From NCBI RefSeq assembly GCF_003386535.1, contig NZ_QTTN01000020.1, forward strand, positions 56,438-120,437: a DNA stretch of 64,000 nt, in the 5' to 3' direction. The notes under the pieces are model-generated. The model saw nothing but the letters and a program-made list of their open reading frames with translations. It did no database searches and was not told where the DNA came from. Below are positions 9,335 to 17,552 of the stretch, piece by piece. The first letter of the stretch is position 1. The number at the start of each line of letters is the position of its first letter. Origin of the DNA: Paenibacillus taihuensis (GTDB lineage Bacteria > Bacillota > Bacilli > Paenibacillales > Paenibacillaceae). A program made the translations under genes and the position numbers.

Positions 9335-10922
9335 CTTTAAATTCCCCCGGTGACAGGCCGTAGAAGCTTTTGAAAACGGCGCAAAAATAGGATACATTCT
9401 CATAGCCGACGGCGGCAGCGACTTCGTTAACTTTGCGTTCCGGCTGACGAAGCAGCTCGCTCGCGCATTTCATCCGGGTTTGCACGATATATTCCTTAAG
9501 CGTCATGCCCGTCTGGTTCTTGAACAGCTTTCGGACGTATCCCGGTGCCAGAAAAACGCGGGATGCAATGGAATCGATCGTTATGTCCGTCATATATTCG
9601 CTTTTGACCCACTGCTTGATGGTTTGCACGATATGCTCGTGTTTGTTGCCTTGATTTTTACGGATCAGCTCTGAAATGTTTTGCACATAAACGATGACCC
9701 ACGATACCAGCGAATCTATCGTCTCCATATGCATTAATTTATCCCATGGCGCCTTCTCCTGCTCGAATGCGGCCTTCATCAGTTCTCTCTTCTCGGCCAG
9801 CGTATGCAGCGCCGTCGTCAGGAGATCGACGGCGACGAACCACGCTTGCTCCTTCTTCATAGCTTTATTTTGGAAGCAAGCACGGATGATCGCTTCGATC
9901 TTTTCCGTATCAGAGGTTATAATCGCCTCCGTCAGCTCTTCTTTGGAACGATGCAGGGCAATCGGGAATTCGTCCCGGCTGTCTTCGTGATCTTCGTGCC
10001 ACATCACGCTCGGCACATCCGAGTACATGCTGCGGCTGGCCGCCATTCTTGCCAAACGGCAATAACGGTGGCAGCTGCGAATGCCGTCCTCGGCCAGAGC
10101 AATGCCAATCGCGTACGTCAATCCCGTTGTCCGATTCAGCTGCTGCATCCAGCTCGCAGCCAGCTGTTCCACATGCTCCTCCGCTTCTTCCGGCGACAGA
10201 ATCGGCGAACTGGGGACAAGCACCGTATACTCGCCCTCTCGGGTCATGACGGCGGGCAAGCCCGTCTCCTCCTGAATGATCCGGCTCAATTCCCGATGTA
10301 CAGTAACCGCTTTAAGCGGTTCTGCTTCCTCGCTGTCCGGCGAGAGCTCCTTCACCTTCAGTATCATAACCGCGGTTCGGCTCGTCGGCAGCGCAAGGCC
10401 GAACGATTGCGCCTGCTGGATCGTACGTTCGCCGTCAACCGGCTCGATGCCGAGCAGCAAATCCCGCAGCAGCTGCTCTCTCAGAACCGGCATGTTCTCT
10501 TCCACCTGGTGCCTCAGCTTATCCCCTTCCTGTACGCGATGCTTCTCCTCCTCGATTCGGCCGATCGCTCCCGCAATCGTCTGCATAAGCGTCTCTTTAT
10601 TGATCGGCTTCATTAAGTAGGCGACGGCGTTAACATCCACGGCGTTGCGCGCCGCATCAAAGTCCTCATACCCGCTGATGAAGATGTATTTGACATTCGG
10701 GTACATGCGCTTCAGCCTGCTGGCAAACTGCAAGCCGTTCATGCCAGGCATCCGCACGTCCGTAATAACAAGGTCAGGCTCCTCATGCTCAAGCGCTTCG
10801 AGCGCAGCATGGCCGTTCCACGCCTCCCCGATCACCGTCACGCCGAATTGCTTCCAGTCGAATAACGAACGAATGCCCTCGCGTTCCATATCCTCGTCGT
10901 CAACGATAAATAATTTGATCAC
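9312..10922 (-). CDS. YesN-type response regulator, receiver plus AraC DNA-binding domain
   Basis: 536 residues. Receiver domain 1-120 with acidic pair D8/D9 and phospho-acceptor Asp55 in LVITDVRMPG. A long middle region of about 290 residues contains a coiled-coil-like stretch near 125-150. The C-terminal 100 residues carry two helix-turn-helix units of the AraC family (VRKLFKNQTGMTLKEYI and VNEVAAAVGYENVSYFCAVF). GTG start 10922 preceded by GGGAGGGAGCAGC; the in-frame ATG at 10949 lies upstream of that site. Likely activates the flanking transport genes; the kinase gene follows directly. Confidence 0.92.
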   Translation of the reverse strand: MIKLFIVDDEDMEREGIRSLFDWKQFGVTVIGEAWNGHAALEALEHEEPDLVITDVRMPGMNGLQFASRLKRMYPNVKYIFISGYEDFDAARNAVDVNAVAYLMKPINKETLMQTIAGAIGRIEEEKHRVQEGDKLRHQVEENMPVLREQLLRDLLLGIEPVDGERTIQQAQSFGLALPTSRTAVMILKVKELSPDSEEAEPLKAVTVHRELSRIIQEETGLPAVMTREGEYTVLVPSSPILSPEEAEEHVEQLAASWMQQLNRTTGLTYAIGIALAEDGIRSCHRYCRLARMAASRSMYSDVPSVMWHEDHEDSRDEFPIALHRSKEELTEAIITSDTEKIEAIIRACFQNKAMKKEQAWFVAVDLLTTALHTLAEKRELMKAAFEQEKAPWDKLMHMETIDSLVSWVIVYVQNISELIRKNQGNKHEHIVQTIKQWVKSEYMTDITIDSIASRVFLAPGYVRKLFKNQTGMTLKEYIVQTRMKCASELLRQPERKVNEVAAAVGYENVSYFCAVFKSFYGLSPGEFKDAYHFLA

Positions 10923-10942
10923 GCTGCTCCCTCCCAGCCCTA

Positions 10943-11005
10943 ATTGCATATGGGCGTAAGAGACTCCCGTCGGCGCAACCGGAGCCTCTTCCGCCCATAT
11001 GCAAT
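10943..11005. terminator. Very long intercistronic hairpin between binding protein and response regulator
   Basis: A 14-base perfect inverted repeat (10943-10956 with 10992-11005, core GCATATGGGCG) continues inward with two further short helices. It begins one base after the binding-protein stop and ends 20 bases before the regulator start. No T-run follows on either strand, so it is more likely an mRNA-protecting or processing hairpin than a full terminator. Confidence 0.75.
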
Positions 11006-11006
11006 C

Positions 11007-12761
11007 TTATTTCCAGCTCGCTTTACGTTCCTGATACAGCTGGTTCATCGCAGCCTCGGCTTTGCCGATGCCCATGTCGTCCGCTTTTTTCAAAAATGCG
11101 TCGTAGCCCTTGTCGAATTCTGCATCATTTGCGGATAACAGCAGCTTCACAATGGTATTGTACGCATATTGATTCACTTTCGTCGACGCGATGAATTCGT
11201 CGCTCTCCGGCTTGAAGTTCAGGCCCGAAATATCGGAAGAATCCCAGCCTGTGCTGCGTCCTTCCTCGATCCAATCCGTCCCTTTCTCGCCGAAGCCTTC
11301 ATTGGCACGCTTCTGCTCGTCGTCCATCCACATCGAGAAGTCCAATTCCTTCTTCGAGTAATGGTACGTGAAGCTCGGATGCTCGTTCATATCCGTGCTG
11401 AACGTCAGGAAACCGAATGTGCCGAGGCCGCGCTTCGTCGCGAACAGCTCGTCATTCTGCCAGCCGTTCACTTGGAAGGTCGTGCTGAGAATGACCTTCT
11501 TTCCGTCTTCTACGGACGTATAGTAATCGTAGCCCTCTTTGTCTTCGCCATCATAGTTGATGACTCCTTTTTGCAGCAGGTTGCCCTCCTGGGTGTTGAG
11601 GTAATTGACGAACTGCATGAAGCGCGCAGGGTCCTTCATTTTCTTCGTTATATAGATGCCCGTATCGTAGTTTGCACCGTATTCGTCATAGGTCGTCCTC
11701 GCGACGTTTGCATCCGCTTTCAGCAAGAAATATTTAAAGCGGAACGGCTTTTTATCCTGCGTGAAGATGCTGTTCGCCTCGTACATATTGTCAAACCAAT
11801 GCCCGATGGAAGAGAATACCTTCTCCGACGCCATCTTGGCCTTCAAGCCGTCCATGTTCTGAACCGCGGATTCCTTGTCGAGCAGCCCTTGCTGATAAAG
11901 CTGGTTCACCCACTGCAGCGCATGGCGGATGCCCGGATCCTTGAATTTATACATCAGCTTGTCGTCCTGCGTCCATACGTAATCGCCGTATACCCGCACG
12001 CCTTCGGCGCCGGCGAGTGTCTTGATCATATTTTGGAAGAAGCCCTCGGCTCCCAGTGCCAGCGACATCGGAATGTACTGCGGGTACTTCTCCTTCACTT
12101 CTTTCAGCAGAGCCGTCGTATCGTCGAACGTCTGCGGCTTGTACCAGCCTTTGGCCTCCAGGACGTTCGTCAGAAACTGGAAGCTAAGTCCCGTCTCCAG
12201 CATGCGTTCCGCGCCAGGCATAATATAGCCGGAAGGAATGCGGTAGATCTTGCCGTCCGGGCTCTTCAGCTGATTCCAGGCCGAGCTCAAGTTCTCCTTG
12301 ATCTGTCCGCCGTACTTGTCGAACAATTCATCAAGGGGAATGACATGGCCCGCATCGATGAACTTCTGTGCCATTGCCGGATTGGTAATGACAAGGGCGT
12401 CCGGGTATTCCCCGCTTGCCAGCATAATGTTCAGCTTCTCATCCGCGTTGGAAGGCGGCACCTCAAGCTTCAGATGAACCTTCGTCTTATCGTACACCTG
12501 CTTCACGATCGGCGCGTCATCCGCAGCGATCTGCGTATCCGGGTAAGGAAGCATCACGCTGAACTCCGCATCCGGCCAAGTGGACATATCGCCCTCGAGC
12601 GCAGGCGCGTTTGTATTCGCTGTGCCGCCAGAAGTATTGGATGGCTGCGCGTTGTTCGTCGTTCCACTGTTGCCGGAGCAGCCCGCCGCGATGGTGAGCA
12701 TCATGCATGCGCTCAACAGCAGGCCAGACATTTTCCTTCCCCGATTGCTTGCTTTTCTCAT
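11007..12761 (-). CDS. LplA-type extracellular solute-binding lipoprotein
   Basis: 584 residues, longer than ordinary sugar-binding proteins, as usual for the LplA/YtcQ group that works with LplB/LplC-type permeases. Signal peptide with lipobox IAAGC, Cys28, then an Asn/Thr/Gly-rich linker. Start ATG 12761 behind GGGGGAGG; the frame extends ten codons further upstream without a ribosome site. It follows the two permease genes 13747-14709 and 12843-13730 and precedes the two-component pair, so importer and regulator form one gene cluster. Substrate unknown; this family includes binding proteins for complex oligosaccharides. Confidence 0.9.
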   Translation of the reverse strand: MRKASNRGRKMSGLLLSACMMLTIAAGCSGNSGTTNNAQPSNTSGGTANTNAPALEGDMSTWPDAEFSVMLPYPDTQIAADDAPIVKQVYDKTKVHLKLEVPPSNADEKLNIMLASGEYPDALVITNPAMAQKFIDAGHVIPLDELFDKYGGQIKENLSSAWNQLKSPDGKIYRIPSGYIMPGAERMLETGLSFQFLTNVLEAKGWYKPQTFDDTTALLKEVKEKYPQYIPMSLALGAEGFFQNMIKTLAGAEGVRVYGDYVWTQDDKLMYKFKDPGIRHALQWVNQLYQQGLLDKESAVQNMDGLKAKMASEKVFSSIGHWFDNMYEANSIFTQDKKPFRFKYFLLKADANVARTTYDEYGANYDTGIYITKKMKDPARFMQFVNYLNTQEGNLLQKGVINYDGEDKEGYDYYTSVEDGKKVILSTTFQVNGWQNDELFATKRGLGTFGFLTFSTDMNEHPSFTYHYSKKELDFSMWMDDEQKRANEGFGEKGTDWIEEGRSTGWDSSDISGLNFKPESDEFIASTKVNQYAYNTIVKLLLSANDAEFDKGYDAFLKKADDMGIGKAEAAMNQLYQERKASWK

Positions 12762-12842
12762 ATGAAACCTCCCCCAAGTGAATAAAAGCATCCTTTGCTA
12801 TTTACAGCCCTCTGCGAGGACGAACAGCCTTATTGCGCCAGC

Positions 12843-13730
12843 CTAGCCTTTGACGGAGCCGATAAGCATGCCTTTGACAAAATATTTCTGAATGAACGGG
12901 TAGACGCACAGAATCGGCACTGTCGCCACCATCGTAATCGCCATCTTCACCGCATCCGGCGTAACCTTGACCATGCCGCGGCGGGCCAGACTAGCCTTCA
13001 TCTGGTTAATCATCGCTCCGGCTTCGGTCTGATTCAATATTTTCATCAGCACATATTGGAGCGTTTGCAGCTTGTCGTTCACGGTGAAGAAGAGCGTATC
13101 CTGCCAGGAATTCCATTGGCCGACGGCGACGAACAAGCCGATCGTGGCGAGAATAGGCGTGGACAAGGGCAGAATGATTCGGAAGAACACGTACAGATCG
13201 TTCGCGCCGTCGATATAAGCGGATTCGATCAGCGCATCGGGAATCGTCTTGAAGTTTGTGCGGAGCAATATCATGTTGAACGCGCTGATCAAGCCCGGAA
13301 TAATGTATACCCAGAACGTATTGTAAAGGTGAATCGTCTTGAACAGAATGAAGGTTGGTATAAGGCCGCCGTATAAGAACATCGTCAGAATAAAGAACGA
13401 ATTGAAAAACTTGAAGCCGAGCAGTTCCTTCTTCGTGAGTGAATAGGCTAGCATGGCCGTGCATAACACCGAGGATAACGTGCCAGCTGCGGTGCGCAGC
13501 ACGCTCATGACGGAAGCGTCAATCAGCGCATCGTACCGGAAAATAACGCCGTAGTTCGCGAACGTAAATTTCCTCGGCCAGACCGTTAGACCTCCGCGCA
13601 TGGAATCGACGGCATCGTTCAGCGAGAACGCCAGCACATGCAGAAACGGATACAGCGTCACAATCATCAGCAGCGTAAGGAAGCCGATATTGCATACATC
13701 GAACAGAGTATCTTGCCATCTTTGTTTCAT
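12843..13730 (-). CDS. LplC-type ABC permease (CUT1)
   Basis: 295 residues with six membrane helices, the first at 12-35. The ATPase-contact loop IESAYIDGANDLYVFFRII is present near residue 180, and the C-terminus KYFVKGMLIGSVKG is diagnostic of LplC/YtcP-like permeases. ATG 13730 lies 16 bases past the stop of the LplB-type gene with GAGAGGG upstream. Pairs with 13747-14709 and the binding protein 11007-12761. Confidence 0.93.
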   Translation of the reverse strand: MKQRWQDTLFDVCNIGFLTLLMIVTLYPFLHVLAFSLNDAVDSMRGGLTVWPRKFTFANYGVIFRYDALIDASVMSVLRTAAGTLSSVLCTAMLAYSLTKKELLGFKFFNSFFILTMFLYGGLIPTFILFKTIHLYNTFWVYIIPGLISAFNMILLRTNFKTIPDALIESAYIDGANDLYVFFRIILPLSTPILATIGLFVAVGQWNSWQDTLFFTVNDKLQTLQYVLMKILNQTEAGAMINQMKASLARRGMVKVTPDAVKMAITMVATVPILCVYPFIQKYFVKGMLIGSVKG

Positions 13731-13746
13731 CGCTTTCGCCCTCTCT

Positions 13747-14709
13747 TCACAGCACGTTTTCTTCGCCGAGCTTCTTCGCGATCCGGTTGACGAGATACAG
13801 AAGAATCAAGGATACGATCAACCGGAACAGGCCGATTGCCGTTGCGTAGGAATACATCGCGTTGCCAAGACCCATGCGGTACACGTACGTATCGATAACC
13901 TCGGAATACTCGTATACCATTGGGTTACCCAGCAAATAGGACGGATCAAAACCTGCACTCAAGATCCCGCTGGTGCTGAGAATGAGCAGCACGACAATGG
14001 TCGGGCGAATGCATGGGAGCGTAATGTGCCACATTTTTCTCCATCGTCCCGCGCCATCGACGCTGGCCGCGTCGTACAACTCGGTATCGACCGCCGACAT
14101 CGCCGCAATGTAGATGATGGCATCCCATCCGATGCTCTTCCAAACGTTTATAAACACGACGAGAAACCAGAATAGGTGCGGCTCCCCAAAGAAGAAAATC
14201 GGCTCGTCGATCAGGCCGAGCTTCATCAGAATCCGGTTTACCGTCCCGTCCGTCGGGGAGAGGAGCGTCAAGAACAGGTTGGCGACGACGACATACGAGA
14301 TGAAGTAAGGCAAATAGGATATGGTCTGAACGGTCCGCTTGAAGAAGACGCCTTTCACTTCATTTAGCAGCAGCGCAAGCGATACCGCTCCGATCGTTCC
14401 GACCACGATATTCAAGACGCTGATTGCGATCGTGTTGCGCAGCAGTGTATACAGCATCTCTTCCTGGAAGAACGTCCGGAAATGCTTCAAGCCGACCCAC
14501 GGGCTCCCCATAATGCCTTTGCCCGCATTGTAATCCTGGAAGGCCATGATCCAGCCCCAAATCGGCGCATAGCAGAATATGGCCGCCCAGACGGCGAACG
14601 GCACGCAGAACAGCAGCAAGATCTTCTGCTTCTTGATCTTCCTCCAAGCACTGCTTTGTTGTTGTGCTCTCGGAGCACCTGGCACCAGTCCGCTCGGAAC
14701 ATGATTCAT
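13747..14709 (-). CDS. LplB-type ABC permease (CUT1)
   Basis: 320 residues. A basic cytoplasmic N-terminus of about 28 residues precedes the first helix (ILLLFCVPFAVWAAIFCY). The ATPase-contact loop ELYDAASVDGAGRWRKMWHI is near residue 210. Typical of the first permease of LplABC-type importers. ATG 14709 with GAGAGGAT upstream. First gene of the intact cluster, with about 200 bases of non-coding DNA before it containing a CGGACAT motif at 14850-14856. Confidence 0.93.
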   Translation of the reverse strand: MNHVPSGLVPGAPRAQQQSSAWRKIKKQKILLLFCVPFAVWAAIFCYAPIWGWIMAFQDYNAGKGIMGSPWVGLKHFRTFFQEEMLYTLLRNTIAISVLNIVVGTIGAVSLALLLNEVKGVFFKRTVQTISYLPYFISYVVVANLFLTLLSPTDGTVNRILMKLGLIDEPIFFFGEPHLFWFLVVFINVWKSIGWDAIIYIAAMSAVDTELYDAASVDGAGRWRKMWHITLPCIRPTIVVLLILSTSGILSAGFDPSYLLGNPMVYEYSEVIDTYVYRMGLGNAMYSYATAIGLFRLIVSLILLYLVNRIAKKLGEENVL

Positions 14710-14849
14710 CGTTCGGTCATCCTCTCTAGTTCCTCTCTAACCGCACAGTCTACTTCCAAGCAGAAACCGATCTGCGCCAGCCTTGTAAGCGGATTCAATT
14801 TGATGTATTCATCATAGCTCACTCTTTTGCGAGGGAACATCCAAATTAC

Positions 14850-14856
14850 CGGACAT
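14850..14856. promoter_or_regulatory. CGGACAT motif upstream of the LplB-type operon
   Basis: CGGACATTCGTGC on the plus strand about 140 bases before the permease start. It shares the first seven bases with the inverted repeat upstream of the other binding-protein gene and the site at 7496-7502. Candidate site for the local response regulator. Confidence 0.35.
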
Positions 14857-14906
14857 TCGTGCTTGAAAACGTTCTTTTTTGGGGAACACATCCGTCTCCT
14901 TGGCCG

Positions 14907-15705
14907 TTATGGCCAAATCGAGCGAATCGCCCACACCTGCAGCGACCGGAACGATACGCTGCCTTTCCTCGCGAATACAGTGACTCTGTCGCTCTCCTCC
15001 AAGAGCGGATACATTCGTGCTGACAGACAGGAGTCATAGCCTGCAAAAACCTCGAGCAAGGAATAATCCAGCAACATATGCACCTTCACGGTACTCCCCG
15101 CCGCCCAATCGATCTCCCCTCGAAGCTCCGCCTTATGCGTCGACGGCGACAAGCTTGAGCGAGTACGATCCACATGAAAGCTGCGCTGCTCCGGCTCGAA
15201 CACGATAACTGTGCACTCTTCATCATTATCCGTGTGCAGCAGCTTGAACCCGAAGGATGCATTCGCGTCGATAAGCTCAATCTCCGCAAGCAGCTCCAAT
15301 GCCCGCCCTCTCGTTTGCAGCAAGCAGGCGGAGCCCGCGTTGGCGAGAGCAGCGTCTCCCTCATCAGCACCTGCGCAAAGGATCAATCCGCTTAAGCGCT
15401 CGCATGGTCCGCGCAGCCGCTGCAGCTCCGGCACCGGATCCATACGGAGTCTGCCGTCCGCTGTCAGAGACAGCTGCCGCGGAACGGTAAGCGCTCCAGC
15501 CCAGCCTTTCGCGTCTTCAAACGCTCCGCGCGCCACTTCCGGCATCCATGCCCACAGCAGTTTTCGCCCCTTGCCGTCCTCCATGACATTCGGCGCGTAG
15601 AACCCTTCCCAGCCGCCGGGGTCGAGCACGCCATGATGCTCGGGCGTGAACGTAAAGTCGTCGTTCAGCGTGCCCGTATAATAGCGAACGGCATCTTTAG
15701 GCGAA
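14907..15705 (-). pseudogene. GH32 fructosidase, 5'-truncated remnant
   Basis: The frame contains the C-terminal two thirds of a GH32 enzyme (levanase, invertase or sucrose-6-phosphate hydrolase): FYAPNVMEDGKGRKLLWAWM is the GH32 block just after the catalytic region, followed by the C-terminal beta-sandwich (SFHVDRTRS, LLDYSLLEVFAG). The N-terminal nucleophile block (NDPNG) and the RDP block are absent. Upstream of about 15705 the frame stays open but reads antisense to a HAD hydrolase fragment on the plus strand, so homology stops abruptly there. Ends at TAA 14907. Likely inactive; it once lay in the sugar locus, suggesting past use of a fructan or sucrose. Confidence 0.8.
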
Positions 15706-15711
15706 ACTTCG

Positions 15712-15992
15712 ACTGCATTCTCATTGAAGAAGAATTTGGTCACGGCAAGCCCGACCACTTCATTTATCAACATGCGTTGAATCAGCTTGACACTTGCGCC
15801 GACGAAACCTGGATGGTCGGCGACAATTACGAATGGGAGATTGACGCTCCCCAGCAGCTCGGCATTCGGGGGATATGGGTCAATCCCAGCGGAGAAGCCA
15901 GACGCAATGCGGAGGTTCAACCAGCCCCGTTCCGAACGATACGTGCTTTATGCGAGCTTCGCGCGATTCTCGCAGATCAAGACTCGCAATAG
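15712..15992 (+). pseudogene. HAD-superfamily hydrolase, C-terminal remnant
   Basis: Plus-strand frame with the C-terminal half of a HAD phosphatase: EEFGHGKPDHFIYQHAL is motif III with its Lys, and WMVGDNYEWEIDAPQQLG is motif IV with the acidic metal ligands. The N-terminal nucleophile motif DxDxT is missing and the homology begins at the point where the GH32 remnant on the other strand ends. Ends at TAG 15992, 17 bases before the nucleotidyltransferase, so the two genes were probably one operon before truncation. Confidence 0.75.
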
Positions 15993-16009
15993 AAGGGAGT
16001 GATTCGATA

Positions 16010-16708
16010 CTGCTCCATATTGAAGACTTCATTCACGAGTTTTTGCACGAGGACCTACTGAGCCGAACGAACGTAGAGACCGTTATCCTGTGTGGTTCCT
16101 ATGCTACCGGAAAAGCAACAATGCTCAGCGACATCGACTTGTGCTATATCGGTTCATTCGCAAGCTTCCAAAGGGAAAGCATCGCGTATCAGGGTCGCGA
16201 GTTCCAGCTAATGCTCGCGCCGTGGTCATGGTATGAACATGTCGTTAATGAATATGAACGCAAAGGGAACTTGGCAACGATTACCGTCATGCTTGCTACC
16301 GGCACATGCTTAATTGGTGATAGCGATCAGTGGAGAGGCTTGAAGCAATTAGCTGATCAACTATATTACGAAGGTCCTCAGCCCCCCTCTACCGAGGAAT
16401 TGAGAAAAATCAGAGTACAGCTCACCGACATATGGGAAGATTACTGCGATAAAATCGACACTCAGGAAAGACTGTGGCTATCGATAGCGATCCTGCAAAA
16501 TTGCATGGAAGCTATATTCCGGATCCGTGGTTGGTGGTCGGTAAAGCCCAAATACCAACTCGAAGAAATATATGCTCGTGATTCCAGAATGGCAGAATTG
16601 CTTGAGCAGTGTCTTTCTTCAATCGGGACTCAGAACGAATTAGAAACGATTTGCCGTTATGTTCTGGAGCCTATTGGCGGATGGATGAAGGAATCATGGA
16701 AAGCCTAG
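16010..16708 (+). CDS. Nucleotidyltransferase-fold protein
   Basis: About 232 residues. LCGSYATGKATMLSDIDLCYIG is the Pol-beta nucleotidyltransferase signature GSxxxG...DxD (written here as seen, split by a helix turn), near residues 27-47. The C-terminal half is helical (LWLSIAILQNCMEAIF). There is no ATG: AGAAGGGAGT ends at 16000 and the next in-frame near-start codons are ATA 16007 and CTG 16010, so the start is uncertain. Known: single-domain members transfer nucleotides to antibiotics or proteins (MNT/ANT type). Inference: it lost its original promoter and partner when the HAD gene was truncated; it may still be translated. Confidence 0.65.
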   Translation: MLHIEDFIHEFLHEDLLSRTNVETVILCGSYATGKATMLSDIDLCYIGSFASFQRESIAYQGREFQLMLAPWSWYEHVVNEYERKGNLATITVMLATGTCLIGDSDQWRGLKQLADQLYYEGPQPPSTEELRKIRVQLTDIWEDYCDKIDTQERLWLSIAILQNCMEAIFRIRGWWSVKPKYQLEEIYARDSRMAELLEQCLSSIGTQNELETICRYVLEPIGGWMKESWKA

Positions 16709-16727
16709 GCACAATCAGGAGAATAAA

Positions 16728-16754
16728 AACGCGGCCGTGAACCGGCTGCGTTTC
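16728..16754. terminator. Bidirectional terminator, copy 1
   Basis: Stem AAACGCGGCCG/CGGCTGCGTTT with one mismatch. On the minus strand it is followed by TTTTTATT, fitting the GH43-like tail at 16766-16828; on the plus strand it can end the nucleotidyltransferase transcript. Nearly identical, with its flank TTCTTGCG and TACGGGTC, to the terminator at 17472-17503. Confidence 0.75.
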
Positions 16755-16765
16755 TTGCGTTTCCC

Positions 16766-16828
16766 CTACGGGTCGATCGTTTGGATCGTCCCGTCCGCAT
16801 TGTAGCGCAGTTCCGTAAACTTTATACC
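16766..16828 (-). pseudogene. Remnant of a C-terminal protein tail (GH43-like)
   Basis: Twenty sense codons ending at TAG 16766 read GIKFTELRYNADGTIQTIDP. They are followed at the right distance by a terminator. The phrase resembles the conserved C-terminal tail of secreted GH43 enzymes. Homology stops at about 16829, where repeat-rich DNA begins. Too short to be a gene; interpreted as the 3' end left after deletion. Confidence 0.45.
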
Positions 16829-17041
16829 GAAGAGCGAAGAGCTATCATACGGTCCTACCTTTCCGACTATCCGCCCCTTCCATGCGATCTTTGCTTTCCC
16901 GACCGCCTGTCACTCCCGTGCCCATCCTCGCTTCCCCGAGCGCCAGCCCTCCATACCATCTTAGCTTTTCGGGCCAGCCGCACGCCCCTCCCCCTGCGAT
17001 ATTTTCGGCAGTCCGCCCTCCTTCTACCTGCGAACTCGGAG
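16829..17041. other. Non-coding stretch without recognised gene
   Basis: Pyrimidine-rich on the plus strand, with short frames only and no ribosome site. I see no gene here. It lies between the GH43-like tail remnant and the inverted-repeat element. Confidence 0.5.
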
Positions 17042-17188
17042 GCTATGTTGGATAAATCCAACATGGAAAGGCGATGTAGGCAGTTTCCGGTAGCTATAGT
17101 GGAAAAATCTAAAATCCACTCATTTTTGCTCAAAAAGCGGCGAAATCGGCCCATTCTGCCGAACATAAGCGGATTAACCCAACATAGC
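17042..17188. repeat. Intergenic element with terminal inverted repeats
   Basis: GCTATGTTGG at 17042-17051 is repeated inverted at 17179-17188. A 20-base palindrome of ATGTTGGAT around a central AA starts at 17045, and a second internal inverted pair AGTGGA/TCCACT lies at about 17099-17120. About 147 bases, AT-richer than the flanks and non-coding. It looks like a short MITE-like or REP-like genomic repeat. Confidence 0.55.
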
Positions 17189-17255
17189 TTCATAGTTACC
17201 CTAATATCTGGATGTTGGGGACCGTAGATGACATCGGCAGTCCCGAAGTAAACTT

Positions 17256-17441
17256 GAGAGTCGGAATATCCGACTCTCAGCTATAATCCGGCGCTTCTCG
17301 GGCGCGAGAGTCGGATTTTCCGACTCTCGCAACTGAAAAAGAGAGCGAGATACGCCTGTGTACACCTGAGAGTCGATTTTCCCGACTCTCAGCTCTAAAT
17401 CCGGCGCTTTTCGCCCGCGAGAGACGGATTTTCCGACTCTC
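17256..17441. repeat. Four palindromes GAGAGTCGG-N-CCGACTCTC in two duplicated units
   Basis: Copies at 17256-17278, 17306-17328, 17368-17390 and 17419-17441, each about 23 bases with arms GAGAGTCG/CGACTCTC. The linkers between copies 1-2 and 3-4 are also similar (ATCCGGCGCTT, GCGAGAG), so the block is two copies of one 73-base unit. Non-coding; every copy can fold as an RNA hairpin. Confidence 0.8.
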
Positions 17442-17471
17442 AGCCCCGCCTCCGCCGCCCCCAAACCGTAC

Positions 17472-17503
17472 AAAAAAACGCAGCCGCGAAAACGGCTGCG
17501 TTT
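17472..17503 (-). terminator. Terminator of the third sugar ABC operon, copy 2
   Basis: Perfect 11-base stem AAACGCAGCCG/CGGCTGCGTTT with six-base loop and, on the minus strand, a run of seven T. It lies 50 bases after the MalG-type permease stop. Confidence 0.92.
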
Positions 17504-17552
17504 CTTGCTTTTTCCCCGCGTACGGGTCTCGTCCCATCCATCCTTCATCCAA

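Noticed and set aside
11169..12785. 538-codon plus-strand frame antisense to the LplA-type binding protein
   Set aside because: Codon mirror of a clear lipoprotein gene; His/Arg/Val-rich, no ribosome site or domain.
15875..16009. N-terminal extension of the nucleotidyltransferase from ATG 15875
   Set aside because: It overlaps the HAD remnant in another frame, Arg/Ser-rich, and the ribosome site lies later at 15991-16000.
17256..17441. Possible CRISPR-like array
   Set aside because: Only four palindromes, spacers are themselves repeated, no cas genes; better described as palindromic repeats.
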